In this document: piece after piece, positions 1-12,556 of the stretch
Numbering within the stretch: position 1 is the first letter of the stretch
Layout of the letters: the number at the start of each line of letters is the position of its first letter
From: Dipteris shenzhenensis
Taxonomy: Eukaryota > Polypodiophyta > Polypodiopsida > Gleicheniales
Length of the DNA stretch: 64,000 nucleotides
Assembly (NCBI GenBank): GCA_047967505.1
Contig: CM106538.1
Reading direction: 5' to 3' (one strand)
Position numbers and translations under genes: made by a program
Notes under the pieces: generated by a model
The model's database searches: none
The model's input: the letters and a program-made list of their open reading frames with translations, nothing else
Told to the model about the DNA's origin: nothing

Positions 1-1510
1 TCTCTTTGCCTTTCTTTCTCCCCTTGTTGGTCTAGATGCTCCATGCCAGGACCCCACGGAGGAGGGAGGGGTAGTTGATCACGATTGAATGGACTATTTT
101 GCCCCTCTTGGGAGACCTCTCTACTTCCATGGTTAGTTGTGTGGAAGGATTGAGAGGACCCCTGATCATGCTTGGATCCTTCATCGTGCTGGGATTCCTC
201 ATGGTGCTGAGATCCCTGGGATCCCCCATGAGAGTTGGATGGTGGGGACTTGTGTTGCTTGGACTCCTGATGATGAGAACCGCCTTCAAATCCCTACTGA
301 TCATTGCCCTCTTGGCCACTAGGGCTTACAGTGTGTTCGGAGGCCATGGAGTTGTGAGGAGAAGAACGGGTAGCATCTAAACGGTGTCTAGTGGGTCCAG
401 TAGTTTGTTTAACTCATGCCATAGAAATGAGGGATTTTAAGGTTTTGAAGTGCTTTATATAGTCTTTTTTAAAGCACTTTAGGGTTTTTATTTTAAATTA
501 GGGTTTTTTGAGTGCACCCCCTCCCCCCCAGTCTTTTGTTGCCAGTTCAGTAATACTTAATCTTCACAACCCTCCCTCCCAACCCACTCACCCCTCTGCC
601 TTGCCATGTCACACATGCAATTCTGCAATTTCCAAACAAATTTATGAATTTTGGAATCTATAATTGACTCAAAATAGTGTTAACTTTATTCATCAAACAT
701 TTTATATTTGGGGCTCTCTTAGGACCCAACGCCTTCCCTGTTTGACTCTATGTTGCAACCAAAGCGCAACCCCTTGGCTCCCTATTGAGGACTTCCAAGC
801 AACACATCTCCTTGTCTTCTTGACATGTTGAACCGCTTTTGTGGGACTTAAGACCTCTACCTTATTGCGCTTGAGAGTCCTAGCCTCTAGACATCTATAA
901 AACCAATCGAACATTTTGTATAGTATATTGCTTCGCGCAATACTACCCCCCATGCCTTGTAATTTTGAAATGTACTACAAATCAAGCTTCACATCTGCCG
1001 CGAATTGCTACTTTGAGAGCAAAACTATGGACAAAGCTTGATGCATTTATAAAGTTGCTTAGATAAGGTAAAAAAGATGAGCTTTATTATGAGAGATTTA
1101 GGACAACATTGGGAGAATCCATATCATTGATGGTAGAAGCATGGGGGGAGTCACATATTACACATTACATGGTAATCCTCCTTAGGTTCAAATTTTGTGC
1201 TTTAAACTTGAGTCAGTTTATGTTTCTAATACAATGTTTTTCTTTACAGCATATTCTTTGCACACATGCACCATGGTTTGTGGAGTAATGGGGCCCTTTG
1301 TCCATTTGGAATACTCAAGGACTAGAGAAATTGCACTACAGAGCAAAGGTAGCAAATCACACAGAGCTTTCCAGTACTCCCAACCTAGGGTGCTTTGAGC
1401 CAATGTATGTTTTTCTTTATCAGCATTGTGGTTGAACAAGAACCTCCTTGCCTTTCCTCCACCCATGGACACTTTAGTAGGAAGATTTTGTGTCTTTCCT
1501 AATTGTTTCT
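1..1510. other. Intergenic, no gene recognised
   Basis: No open frame here has a recognisable domain or a splice-supported structure. The stretch at about 120-260 carries a loose repeat built around GATCC and CATGGT/CATGCT words, which makes weak low-complexity frames on both strands (S/T/P/M-rich on the minus strand). The remainder is AT-rich unique-looking sequence. Confidence 0.5.
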
Positions 1511-1514
1511 TGTC

Positions 1515-2012
1515 CTAATTAAGCTTCACATTGCCTTCGTGAAGTCCCATTAATGAGAGTAGTTCTTCAGCTTTTGCAATGCATTGTGTAGATACTTGAT
1601 GTGGCCTCAAATTCCAAGCATAAACTAGATGGAGATAGAGTAACTTATCAAGTATACATAGTTCAGCATGCAAAGTACACACGTGTACCCACTCCAATGG
1701 AATTGGTAGAATGGGATCCCACTTAGGATCCTTTTTGTGATGATCAGGGGTTGTACTTTGGTTGCAAGAAAGGATGCCATTTTCCCAATATAGGCTTCCC
1801 TTTTGCATCTTCTAAGAGTGGGTGCAATACAAGCCTGTCCATTTTGCATCTACACTTGTGTCACAACCATACAAGCACTTGAGGGTCTTCAAATCACCAG
1901 CTAGATGCCATTCAACTTGAAACATTCCATGCACATCCACTATTAATGTTTGCCTTACCTCTTGTCTTCGAATAATCGACGGGATGCCGGTTCTCTCCAA
2001 AACCCACTTCAA
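1515..2012 (-). pseudogene. 3' part of an unclassified plant multi-copy (probably mobile) element protein
   Basis: Two minus-strand frames together read as one degraded protein. The first (2012-1812) runs from MKWVLERTGIP to a CLYGCDTSVDAKW stretch. The second (1808-1515) continues with a tyrosine/tryptophan-rich part, DPILPIPLEWVHVCTLHAEL and GLHEGNVKL. The W-V-H-V-C-T-L-H-A pattern followed by an aliphatic LHL segment resembles a multi-copy protein family I have seen in non-seed plant genomes, and I cannot assign it to a named Pfam family. A stop at about 1812 separates the two parts, so the copy is broken. It follows the exons at 2173-2808 on the same strand. The mobile origin is inference. 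Confidence 0.45.
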
Positions 2013-2172
2013 TGTCTCGTGGCACTCCTTTGGGGTCTCAAAGGCTGCAAGCCACCATATGTCCTTCTCAAATTGGACTAAGAAACCCTACTCAACTTCC
2101 TCATCCCCTTGAGCAAATGCAAGGCATCATTCATAATACAAATGCTCACCCTCTCTAGCTTGTGCGCTTTTA

Positions 2173-2808
2173 CTACAATTGAGCTTCATCCATTTTTATA
2201 ACAAATACTAGCTTACCATCTGTACAATGAAAGAGAAATACAGTAAGGATATAGAAATGAGAAGAAATAAAGTTGAATGTGAAGAGGGAATTTCTCTTAC
2301 CTTCTTCTCTCATCCCATAGAATTTGACCATGGCTCTCTGCAAATTCTCTACATCCATGTAAACAATATTGAAAGCATTCATCTCAAATGTTTGGATGCC
2401 AGATTTCTTTTTACTCTTCCAAGTCATTATGCCACTTACACAATGGTATCCTCCAAGCTTTTCTCTAGCACATTGGTTTGTTTCTTGACGTGCAAGCCTT
2501 ATAGACCATGGTGTTGGCAATGTCATTGTAGATATCTTATACTTTTCCTCCATAGCAGACCTGAAAAATTTAAAAACAAAGTTGTAAGCTTCACGACTTA
2601 CACCAGCAACATCACAAGCTCCAAGCACCTCCTTTGCTTGCACGAGGCCCTTGAAATCCTTCATTACCTCTCTAGCAACTTGTTCACATAGCCCTTTTTG
2701 TTTAGGGTCCTTCAACACTTTTGTAACATCACTTGGCTTTATTAAACTTCTTAGAACATATGAAGGATCACTATCATCCATTTCCATTGTTCCCATCACA
2801 TCCTCCAT
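2173..2808 (-). pseudogene. Middle part of the same unclassified element protein, with one likely intron
   Basis: A 211-codon minus-strand frame starts MEDVMGTMEMDDSDPSY and stays open to 2173. It contains charged helices at residues 20-80 and an R-L-A-R-Q-E-T-N-Q-C-A motif. A GT at 2300/2299 and an AG at 2221/2220 define a probable intron at 2220-2300. Removing it joins MREE to DGKLVFVIKMDEAQL in frame and drops a hydrophobic low-quality stretch, so the spliced reading is better than the unspliced one. A stop follows at about 2173. The family is not identified. The downstream fragments at 1515-2012 continue the similarity in shifted frames, so this is a relic rather than a working gene. Confidence 0.45.
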
Positions 2809-3047
2809 GAAATTCCTAAAGTACAGTACAAATGAGTCTTAGTGGAAAAAATGCAACACCACGAATATTTTGGAGTAAGAAATTTCATTAAAAACAATGC
2901 AACACCACAAAAATCTTTTCCTCTCCTTCAGTCCCAAAGGTGATTCCTTAAACTTTTATTCTTGTTCTATCGACTTCTCTCATTCCTTCTCTATAGCACA
3001 TTGAGCTTGATAGACCTTTCCAAATCTTGTTTGCTTTCAGTGAGCTT

Positions 3048-3533
3048 CTAGATTGATTCTTCCAATTCACGTCGCTCCAAGTCCAGTGCATGTGCTTTGT
3101 CATTGAGTTCTTTGTTTTGCAATTGGAGATCTTGCATACTATTATGCATTGCCACAATAGTAATATTTCCCAAATGTGCAAGTTCTTCTGCTTGGGCTCT
3201 CTGCACCTCGCTTGCTTGCATAGCCAATGTCTGAGAATGGTTCAATCGATTGCAATAATCGAGCAATCCAACATGTCATTTGCCAACAAACCGAACAACA
3301 TCATGCACTATATGAAAAGGAGGACTCTTTTGGGTGGCAGGGTCTAAAGGATACAAGTTTCCATCCACCCAAAGGTCAAGATGCTTCTTCCCTTGCAATC
3401 GAAGACTGTGGAGCACACTTTGAGGAGTTCCACTATATCTCAAACAGCGTGTGCTTGCATATTCTACATCCAGTTGCAGGTTCACATGGTACTTGTTGTG
3501 GATATGTCCTCGAATGGTGCCATGAGTACTCAA
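3048..3533 (-). pseudogene. Coiled-coil N-terminal fragment of the same locus
   Basis: Two overlapping minus-strand frames, 3533-3276 and 3266-3048, lie directly upstream of the 2173-2808 coding segment. The second (MLDYCNRLNHSQTL...) is rich in A, Q, E, L and N with LQLQNKELNDKAHALDLERRELEESI-like spacing, which predicts a coiled coil over its last 50 residues. The order coiled coil, then charged middle, then Cys/His part reads like one protein. Frame breaks lie between the parts. No known domain is recognised. Confidence 0.35.
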
Positions 3534-3569
3534 AGAGAGGTATCAGTGATGCAGGCTAAAATGTAGGGG

Positions 3570-4045
3570 AGAGCTAGCAAAGATGGAGCAGTGAGAGGGA
3601 GAGAGTAGCAAGGAAGAGGGAGGAGGAGAAGCAGATGAGGGCAAGAGGAAGTGGAGGATGAGAGTAGGGCGACAGGTGTAGGAGGGAAGGAGCTGCTACA
3701 GAAGCGAGGAGGAGGGGAGAGATGCTATAGGAGGGAGGAGGAGGGGAGAGATTCTACAGGAGGGAGGAGCAGAGGAGAGAGAGCCTGGGTGGCTAGGGAA
3801 GGAGGGGAGAGGAAGGAGGGAGGAGGAGCCAGAGGAGGGGAGAGGGAGGAGGGAGGAGGAGGAGCAAGACAGAGGAGGGGAGAGGAGGAGTGAGGGGGGG
3901 GGAGGGAGAGGGAGAGGGAGGAGGAGGGAGGGAGGGAGGGAGGGAGGAGGGAGGGAGGAGGGGGAGGGAGGATGGAGGGAGGAGGGGGAGGGAGAGAGAT
4001 GGAGGGAGGGAGAGAGAGAGAAAGGGAGGGAGGGAGATTTGAAAT
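3570..4045. repeat. Purine-rich (GGA/GGGA)n low-complexity tract
   Basis: The plus strand is almost purely A and G from about 3595 to 4035, built from GAGG, GGAGGA and GGGA words. The long E/G/R and S/P/L frames across it are composition artefacts. Polypurine tracts like this can adopt triplex structures in vitro; nothing in the sequence shows that it does so here. Confidence 0.85.
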
Positions 4046-4587
4046 TTGAAATTTAAATTTCAAAAAGTGGCCCCCTCCCCTCATTGATGGGAGGAGAGGT
4101 GGGCTCAAATGTGGGCTTAACACACCTAGGTTGGGCTAGTTAGGCCTCTTTGGGACCCTCCAAGCCCCTTGCATTAGCCCACTAAGCATTCCCTAATCCA
4201 TTCCTTATGAGGCCCTTTTGAGACCCCAATTCTCCCCTAATGATAGTGTTTCAAAAGATGAGGATAGTTAATCAAAGAAGAGGAGGACGCATAAGAAGAG
4301 GAAATTGAGCAAGGAGTCAAAGAAATCCAAAAAGTAAAAGAAGAAAGAAACAAAGAAAACCTACGAAATGGACAAGTTAAAAGAAAAACTAAAGAGTTTG
4401 GGAGAGACTAAGCTAGCATCCTAGTTAAGGTGTGCAATTTGCATGAGAAACCACGTAATAGAGGTTTGCTAGTACAACCCAAATGCACGAATGAAGCTAG
4501 TGCAACATGTAGCCTACCCACTAGCAATAGGAGCCAACAAAGTAATGATTGATCCAATGGCATAGAATGTTGCCCATATCTAGCAGT
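4046..4587. other. Intergenic, nothing recognised
   Basis: AT-rich DNA between the purine tract and a CACTA terminus. An A-rich stretch at 4250-4400 (AAAGAAGAGGA-like) gives a K/E-rich frame with stops. No domain is seen. Confidence 0.4.
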
Positions 4588-5050
4588 CACTACAAGGCAC
4601 AGGCCCTTTTCTGACATAAATATCGACCTTTTTTACACTAAAAAGTTTTTTTTTGACAGGTGCAAAGGTTGGTATTTATGTCGCTATTAGCATCAGAAAA
4701 GAACTGTTGCTATATTAGTGTCACTATATAGCGAAACTGGTATAGCGATACTCGTAAATGTCGCTATATAGTGATGATTAATAGAAGCTTTAAAAAAACA
4801 ATAGTGGGGCTAAACAGGGCCACAGCAAGCCTTGTTTTGCCCCACTAATGTTTTTTTTTTAGTAATTACAAAAGAATGTTTTTTGTTACAAAATTTCCCT
4901 TGTGAAAAGGGTGATACAAAATCACTCAAACGAGCCGAGCGACAGAAGCATATACATGTTGAAGATATACAACATTGTTTGTTACAAAATTATCCTTTTG
5001 AAAAGGGTGATACAAAATCGCTCAAACGAGCCGACATATAGAAGCATATA
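4588..5050 (+). mobile_element. CACTA-type element terminus with subterminal repeats
   Basis: The sequence opens with CACTACAAGGCACAGGCCC, a CACTA-superfamily end reading rightward. Inside are repeated TCGCTATATAGCGA-like words (about 4690-4780), as expected for CACTA subterminal motifs. Next comes a GC-rich hairpin (AGTGGGGCTAAACAGGG at about 4804 against CCTTGTTTTGCCCCACT). Then a roughly 100-bp tandem duplication follows (TTTGTTACAAAAT...GATACAAAATC...GAGCCGA) at about 4878-5046. The same unit, in the same orientation, occurs at 34253-34628, which supports a repeated element family. I could not find the partner terminus on the right. Confidence 0.7.
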
Positions 5051-6330
5051 CATGGCGAAGTATATGTAAACTACTACTAATACTACTACTACTACTGCTC
5101 ATCTGAATCGTCATCCTCGTCCTCGTCCTCGTCGCGCTGGCCTGATCCCTGGCCCTCGTGAGCTATGCCTAATACCTGGCCCTCGTGAGCTGTGCATGAT
5201 CCTTGTCCCTCATCGAAGCCATGTAAGCCTAATTTCTCGTCATCACTGCTCACCTCTGCTGATGGGATGTTCGAGCTTTAATTCTAAGAGTGAAACCATA
5301 TTAATTGGAACATAAAGAATAAAACAGTTTAAAAAGTGAGATTACAAGTAGGAGTAGACTTATACCATGCAAGCAAAGGTTGACCTATGATGCTTCAAGA
5401 GGACCCCCATGCGCTCTTTCATGTAATTCAAATTGAACTCCCAATTTGGGGGGTTAGGATATTGCTCGGATATTGTCTTTTCAATTCATCGATGACTGCA
5501 TGATTCTTTTGGTCATCTTGGTATCGCTAGTCAATATAGCTATGCTGCTCCTGAAGTGGTGGCTCATCAATCACCTCATGGTGGCCATCACTACTGAGTC
5601 CTTTTTATTTTCTATTATCTCTTCAGCAACTATGATTTCATAGGACAAGTCCTCGACCAGGTAAGGAGGACTCATGGTAGTGGCAGAGTCAAAGTGAATG
5701 GTGTTACTGCGAGCACTTACAGAGCGAGGAGTAGCAGTGGTAGTAGGAGAGGGCAAGGGATCTAACTGGTACTGGGTCTCGGGACCAAGTGGAGACCTGT
5801 AGGGATGTGTGTGCTGACTCGTCTACATCTCCCAAGTCAGCACAACATAAGCAACCCTTCCTACTCTTCCTTCCCTTATGATGGGCATGCCTAGGTGATG
5901 ACCGCTCAATCGAAGGGGCTAGAGGGGGGGATGGTTGGATAGTAGGTCTAGCTGTCGGTAAAGGAGAGGGATTTGCCGAGGTCCTCTAGGATAGTAGAGA
6001 GAAGAATCTCACTACCTCCGCATCAGTCATTTGTGCAACAAACTTGTCGGGACTCCCGACAAAGCCATGGGCTGCTATCAAAGGAGTTCCCTAAGGGGTA
6101 GTCACAGTGCTACGTTTGAGAGGAGTCGGTAGGCATAGGGGTAGACCCCCAAGGTGTTGCCTGAGTGGAATCAAAGTCATCTGGAGAGTAGAGATCATGA
6201 TGTCTCCTCCTATGAGGGTTTCCACACTCGTTGGACATGCGACGTGATCCCATGTCTAATTTGGGGGGATTGGACAAGCATAGACACAAACACAAAGACA
6301 AAAAACAAAAAACAAAAAACAAGAGTGGGT
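5051..6330 (-). other. Weak minus-strand coding remnants, function unknown
   Basis: Minus-strand frames at 6322-6110 and 5756-5571 carry low-complexity S/T/P and D/E segments and a basic RRMSNECGNPHRRRHH stretch. The plus strand at 5090-5140 is a (TCGTCC)n-like tract, which gives an acidic run on the minus strand. They lie just inside the CACTA end at 4588, so they might belong to its accessory gene. No transposase motif is visible, and the reading frame is interrupted several times. Confidence 0.25.
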
Positions 6331-6429
6331 AAGAAGTGGATAGACAATTAATTACTTAAGACAATTTTGAAATTCAAAATCAAGAAATTATGAAAAGGCA
6401 ATTAATTGATAGCGGAAGTGAGAGAGGGA

Positions 6430-6584
6430 AGAGAGAGGAGTGCACACGATATAGCTACCTGTACACTAAGTGTATAAGAATGAACATGAAGATATACATG
6501 TGAACCCCTTAGGGTTAGGGTTAGGGTTTTCCCCTATGCCCTATGTGGATAGTGCAATTTACACTATCTTTAACACCCCCTCTC
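6430..6584 (-). mobile_element. Copia-like 3' LTR edge and polypurine tract
   Basis: On the minus strand the polypurine stretch GAGAGGGGG (6584-6576) is followed directly by TGTTAAAGATAGTG (from 6575), which is the layout of a polypurine tract and the TG start of a 3' LTR. The LTR body contains three tandem TAGGGT words (6509-6530), so the telomere-like look there is internal to the LTR. The far end of the LTR is not defined. No second LTR is seen in the window. Confidence 0.5.
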
Positions 6585-6599
6585 AAATTGCACTGGGTA

Positions 6600-9350
6600 A
6601 GTAGAGGGTGCATGTACAAGACATTTTTATGGATTTTTTTTGGTGCGTATGCTAGCATCCAAAACTACAAAGAAAACTGAAAGAAAACAGAGTAGTATGT
6701 GCATATGTGAGCACATTGACTACGTAGCGGAAGCATGTACAATGAGTACAACTTACGATCCTGAACATAATGTGGATTTCCCTCTCTTAAGTTGTCGGTC
6801 ATCCTTCACCTTTGGGAATGAAACCTAGATAATAGGCCGAAGGGAAGATGAAGGAAATGTGTAGAAATTCAGGTCCACCTAGATCAAAGACTAGTCGATC
6901 AAAGATGACTGCGTGAATGTCTATGTGCTGAACATGTCAAGGCTAAACATGTCATAAGTCACTGTGGACTGTGCAGCTTCTCTAAGGAAAAGGCATCCGG
7001 ATGTGAGGCTAGTAGATGTAGCTATGGCGATGTGATTTGGTAGGTTGTGACATACAAGGGTGTGACCAACACAAAAGAATTGATAGCAATGTGCGAGGTA
7101 TGCTGCAGTAATGTAATCTCTATCGAATGATGTGGGGTCAAAGAAGACTGCATAATCGGTGTAGACAGAGCGATCTAGGGGCTAAAATTCTAGGGCCAAA
7201 GGTGCAGGTTTGATACACTACTCTGCTGAATAAGAGGCCCATACAAATGACAAGGTATGACAACCTGTCCAACCTGTATGCTCAACTGTCATGAGCTAGA
7301 GGTCGTCTGATGTGTGCATACTAAACATCCATCAGCATGGGATGCAGCAGCTGTCATAGGCTCGTTGAGAAGGAGCTGACAGTATAAAGGCCTAGAAGCC
7401 TGAAATACAACTGAAAAGTCATAAGATGTCCCTGAGGCATATGTGGTGCCGAATGCTGATGAAGGGACTAATCTATAATCCAAGATCCAACCACTGATAT
7501 GCATCAAGTATGGAGAATGTACGACAGCCATAAGTGCATGATGAAACACTGAGTCTCCCCAGGTTATGCTATGGATGAACTTGATGATGTCTATTGGTGC
7601 AATGCGGCACGAGTGAGACGATGGTGAAACGTCCTGAAGAGTGATGTGCTGATCTAAACTGCTCATGGAAATTGTGTCCAAGGAATGCTCTGTGTCAAAG
7701 ATGAAAGCATCAATGATGGATGCTGGAATGGAATCACCTGAAGAGCTAAATGCAATGTGGCATATATCTCTGCATGCGATGAGAGATGTGAGTGCCTCGT
7801 ACTGAGGACTTACCTATTGAACAACTGCATGATCACTGGTAAACTCCTACTCAATATTTGCATATGATGTGATAGTAGATGGAGTCAGATCCATGCATGA
7901 ATGTGATCGTTGTACATCACTAGAATCAACATGTGCTAATGTAGATGGGATTGCCTCCTACTAAGGACTTATCATCAAATATGCCTTGTTCTGAGGGCTT
8001 ACTACCAAATGTGCCTGATGCTGACGGCTTACCAAGAAGTGTGCCTCATGCTGAGGGCTTATCGAGGAATGTGCATGATCAAAAACTGCAAGTTAATACA
8101 TGCTAACATCTGAGGCATTTGCAACTACATCTAATCTATCAAGGCTAATGTGGCTCGAGTCTACATCATAGACTGGTACATACCCTGTGGCAATAAATGG
8201 TCGAAGAACGTTCTCTTTCCACTCACCGATGTCGTCCGGAGTCATGACTAGTGTATGATCATTTGTGTGATGAGAATAACTCCATGCTAGAGGCGGTCTG
8301 GTGCTCTGTGCAAGAGGCTTACCCGTGTAGCAATGAGAGTGTCTACCCATGAGAACACTAGAAAGGAGTTGCCACTGGGGGGCTTATGCTAAATTGTCAG
8401 AACCAAGTCATGTGAGAACAACTGTGTGCCAAGGATCAAGCGTGTAAAATGAAGATGACAACTAAGTGTCAGGAGTAGCCAAGAGGTTGTACAAGGCTGA
8501 TGTGTATGCATGCAGAAATCAATGCCAAAAAATGTGATTGTACATGGGTGGCATGTGTGCGTGCAAAGGTGTAACAATCTTGAATCCGAGAGGAAGATCA
8601 CTACCAAGTGTCACACTGAGTGATGAAGTGCCAAATGCCAAGAGAACTGAACTAGTGTCAGATGTGTGAAAGTGAAAGTGAATACCAATGATAGAACCGC
8701 ATGGACTGACGTCAGTGGGAACTATTCGGGGAATGTGGCAATGGCTAACTTGGCTTGGTGGAGTTGGATCTCCTCTATGGTGGTGCTAGTCTATAGCTAG
8801 ACTACATGTCGAATGGCAAAAAAACAACAAATGAATTTTATCTTGATTCATGTTAAGTGCTGGGTATGCTACAAAGGATGAGGAGGTGGTTTAAATGATG
8901 AGGAATCAAAGATGGTGACCTATGGAAATGTAAAATGGAAGATATGATGTGCTCAACGCATAGAGCACACGCGAGCTGGCGATCATTTTTGCTTTTTGGA
9001 TCACCTCCAAATTTCCCTTGGACCAAAAGTTATGACTGCCAAAAGGATGGCCAAAGTTTGATCCAAGGAGGGGGTCCAAAATGATGATGTGGCTGAGGTG
9101 GTCACATGCCAAATGCACTGTGTGCTTGTAAAGAGGCTGTGTGCTTGGCTAGCACTGGTAACATGGTAGGCTGACTGTGCTGTTGATTGGGCAGCTGAGG
9201 TGATAGTGCCACGTATCATGTTGGCTTGGTAGATGTCCTGCTGATGTGGTCGAATGCCACGTGTCCACTTCCTGACCACACCTACATGTGTGGTTACCAG
9301 GGAGATAAGGTGGCCACAGAATCTTTGGAAGGATTGATGGAATCATGAAG
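6600..9350 (-). other. Degenerate minus-strand coding region, possibly retroelement interior
   Basis: Several minus-strand frames lie upstream of the LTR edge at 6575, in the orientation expected of an element body: 9346-9149, 8350-8093, 7681-7289 and shorter ones. They are rich in S, H, T and D. I recognise no protease, integrase, reverse transcriptase or RNase H motif, so the assignment to a copia interior rests only on position and strand. From about 7980 to 8060 a GCTGAGGGCTTA word is repeated three times. The protein family is unknown. Confidence 0.25.
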
Positions 9351-10540
9351 ATTCCATCTCATTTGTGGGAGAGCTAGCGTTGAAGAAGCCAACAATAGAT
9401 GTGGGAGCCCATTGACGGCCATTGATGCTGTAGGCATTCTAAATACGTGACCACAAACTCAAGCATAAGAGGAGCATGATTCAAGTGAAATAATTGGCAA
9501 AGAAACTCTGTAACTAGTATCCTACTGCATCTAACGAAAAATATGCACCAAGCATTAACAAGCTTCTATTTCCACCCGTATAAGCAAACTCGTATCCTAT
9601 AGTATGAAAAACTTTAAGGAAAACATTGCACTTAATGCATCAATTAAGCAAGTGACTACTCATCATGCACAATCGAACAATCATCAAGGAAAGTCTAGTC
9701 AAGCAAGTTGAAGCAAAAAACCAAATATCTATTCGGATCTATGCCGTGGTGTATCCGCCAACCATGAGTAGCAAAAGAACCTTTGAAAAAAGCAAAATAG
9801 GGATTATGCCACTCTACCATGATCACTTCCATGCTACAAATAAGGGAATACATAGTCATTTTAGGGTACTTTTAGGGTTCATTCCCAACCACTAAAAAGA
9901 GAGCCAATGCTATCTATTTGTATTCATAAAATCTTTATGAACATTATCATGTTCAATATAAGGATAGGAGCCAGCTCAATGGGTAGTCTCAAACAAATAT
10001 AAATACTATTCGAATTTTGACCTTATGCAAAAGCTTTTTTTTAAACACAAAGTAAAACTTGATTATACATATAGATGGGAATCAGGTCACCATTGTAAGT
10101 ATGTATTTAGTAATTAAGCTGAAAATATTCCCTTAGAAAAATAGCTCAATCAACATAGTACCCATATTATATATCCAAAATTTACAAGATCTCATTCATA
10201 CCATTAGATTGTTTTCATCACTTGTCATGAGTACTAACCTCAATTGGCATTATGTATTTGGGTCAAAATAGTTTTTAGTATAGGATATAATGGAGCAATA
10301 CATTTATGTAATATCTAGTGATCATAGTTTCTAATATAGGATAAAATGGAGCATAGAGTAATGTTGTCATTCAAAAATGATAATATACCTTCCTTGACCA
10401 TATACAAGTATCATGCATTCATAAAAAAAGTTAGTCATAAACTGCAATATAATGTGCCCATAATGCATGTACATTAAATCTTCACATGTTAGAATGTGAG
10501 AAAGGGAATAATTTAACTATGAAATCAGGGATCAATGTAG
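9351..10540. other. AT-rich intergenic DNA, nothing recognised
   Basis: No frame with a domain, no repeat longer than a few words and no terminal motif were found. The short frame at 9665-9895 has no recognisable feature. Confidence 0.5.
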
Positions 10541-11110
10541 GAAATGGTCTTCTATGCACACATATATGCTAAGGGTTCATCTAAGGGTCCATCTATGCAT
10601 CCATTTGTGATGTATATTGTTGTACTAATCCATGGTGCTTTACGGCTTGAGTTGTTTGTAGCACAATTAATGACAACAATGTTGTATTTTTTAAAAGAAA
10701 AATGCAATAAAAATTTCATGCTGCAAAACACACACAAAAAAATGGCATTTGTAGCATTAATCCAAGCATTTCCTACAAGCAATCTCCATCCCTCCCTTTC
10801 CTGCTTACTCTTTCGGCCACCTCCACCCTCTTGTTGCCCTTCAAGACTGCCTCTTGCCTCCTCGCCTCCTTGCTTCCTCACCTCCTCACCTCCTTGCTTC
10901 TTTGCCTTCTCACCTCCTTGCATCATGCTTGTTGCTGGCAATTCCAAGGCTGTCCCTCCCCTCATTGGCCAGCTCCTCTACTCCTCACGTCATCCTTCTC
11001 CTCATTTTGGTGTCTCCAATGAATAGCTTGGGGGTCTTGTTTTTGGAGGGGGGAAGCATAAGAATGGCAACACCTTAATGCGCTGTCATTTTTCGTGCTT
11101 TTGCCACCCA
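10541..11110. other. Low-complexity pyrimidine-rich DNA
   Basis: A 160-codon plus-strand frame (10544-11026) covers this stretch. Its second half is a CCTCCTTGC/CTTCCTCACC repeat, which gives L/S/P-rich peptides in three frames and Q/G/E-rich peptides on the other strand. I see no reason to call it a gene. The block GGGGGTCTTGTTTTTGGAGGG at 11030-11050 is a distant relative of the satellite unit that starts at 11.9 kb. Confidence 0.4.
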
Positions 11111-11118
11111 AAAACAAG

Positions 11119-11245
11119 ACCTGCAAAGCCCTTGCTTAAGCTTGAATGAGCCTCTTGATTTTGGGCGTGTTAAGCCATTTTTGCCCATTATACCCCCAAA
11201 ATCAAGAGGCTCATACAAGCTTAAGCAAGGGCTTTGCAAGCATTG
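11119..11245. repeat. Foldback (hairpin) element
   Basis: The arm starting GCAAAGCCCTTGCTTAAGC (11123) is matched by its reverse complement ending at about 11240. The arms are roughly 45 bp with a small asymmetry (TTGAATGAG against CTCATACAA) and surround a loop of about 35 bases. The inner arm edge, CTTGATTTTGGG, is shared with the satellite array downstream, so this is probably an older member of that palindromic family. Confidence 0.75.
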
Positions 11246-11795
11246 CAAGTCTAGTAAATGAAATCAATCAGATTAGGAATTGGCAAAGTCAATTTGGGAA
11301 TGGTAAGAAATACTTTGTCTTTGAATAATGCCTTGGATCATGGGATGGGGTCCCATGAACCTGCTGCCTATGATGACGAATGGTTCTGCCCTCGACTAAA
11401 GGTGACGTGTGTAGTAGTAAAAGGATAGCCCTCATGGAATCTCTAAGGGGTCTTGATTTTGGCCATGATTTGCACATTGTAGCACTTGAGCCATACATCA
11501 ATTCCCAACACTTGAGGCATATAGTGGCTTTGCCCACGCAACGTTTCCAGCTGCAATCCAAGCATCAAGCAATCTCATATTCTGTATCCAGAGACATCAT
11601 GAGGGGTAGAGCCTCTTTTTGGTAGTCTCACTAGCAATATGTATTGAAAAAAAAATGTATTCAATTATTATATTCTTCCTTGCTATATGAATGCTCTTAA
11701 TGCATCCAAATTGTAGAACTACTTCAATACTACTTCTTAGTTATATTGTATAATAACCTCCATATGTATGCTCGTGAGACAACAAAAAAGAGGCC

Positions 11796-11862
11796 TGGCA
11801 ACCCAAAAATGATAGCGCATTGATGCGCTACCATTTTTGGGGTACTAGGTCTCTTTTTTAAT
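11796..11862. repeat. Short palindrome around GCGCATTGATGCGC
   Basis: An imperfect palindrome, CCCAAAAATGATAGCGCATTGATGCGCTACCATTTTTGGGG, lies just before the first full satellite unit. Its centre is a GCGC/GCGC hairpin and its flanks AGGCCT and AGGTCT are also related. It looks like a diverged core of the array described at 11850-16480. Confidence 0.7.
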
Positions 11863-12454
11863 GTCTCCTGAACATAAGAACAAGCACTTGTGTTCCTTAC
11901 GTTTCTTTCCAATGGGGGTCTTGATTTTGGGGGTGTATGCCAAAAATTGATAAACAACATTATTTGATGCATATAGTTTTATTAAATTGATAAAATAGGC
12001 ATGAAAACATCTAAATTGGCTCTTGCCATTTGATTTGATGTATGACATGACCCCATTTGGATTTGTAATTCCAAAGATATGGGGTCTTACTTATAGGGCT
12101 TGAATGCCTAAAATAGGCAGCGCGTCAATGCGCTGCCTATTTCATACATTTAGGCCTCAAAAGTAGGACCCCATGTAGGACCAAATGAGGTCCTACTTTT
12201 GAGGCCTAAATGCATGAAATAGGCAGCACATTGACAAGCTACCTATTTCAGGAATTCATGTCCTAAAAGTAGGACCCCGTATCTTTGGACTTACAAATCC
12301 CAATGGGATCATGTCCTATATCAAATTGAACAGCAAGAGCCAATTTAGATGGTTTTCATGCCTATTTTCTCCATCAATCGAAACTGTATGCATAAATATA
12401 TACATCAAGATTTGCATCAATATATGCATCAATATATACATATGTATGTATGTA

Positions 12455-12514
12455 TATATATATATATATATATATATAGATACATACATACATACATACA
12501 TACATGTGTGTGTG

Positions 12515-12556
<42 letters not shown>

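Noticed and set aside
3651-4123. Proline/serine-rich 132-codon minus-strand frame
   Set aside because: Composition artefact of the purine tract.
6505-6532. Telomere-like TAGGGT repeats
   Set aside because: Only three units, of a six-base type rather than the usual plant TTTAGGG, and located within a copia LTR edge.
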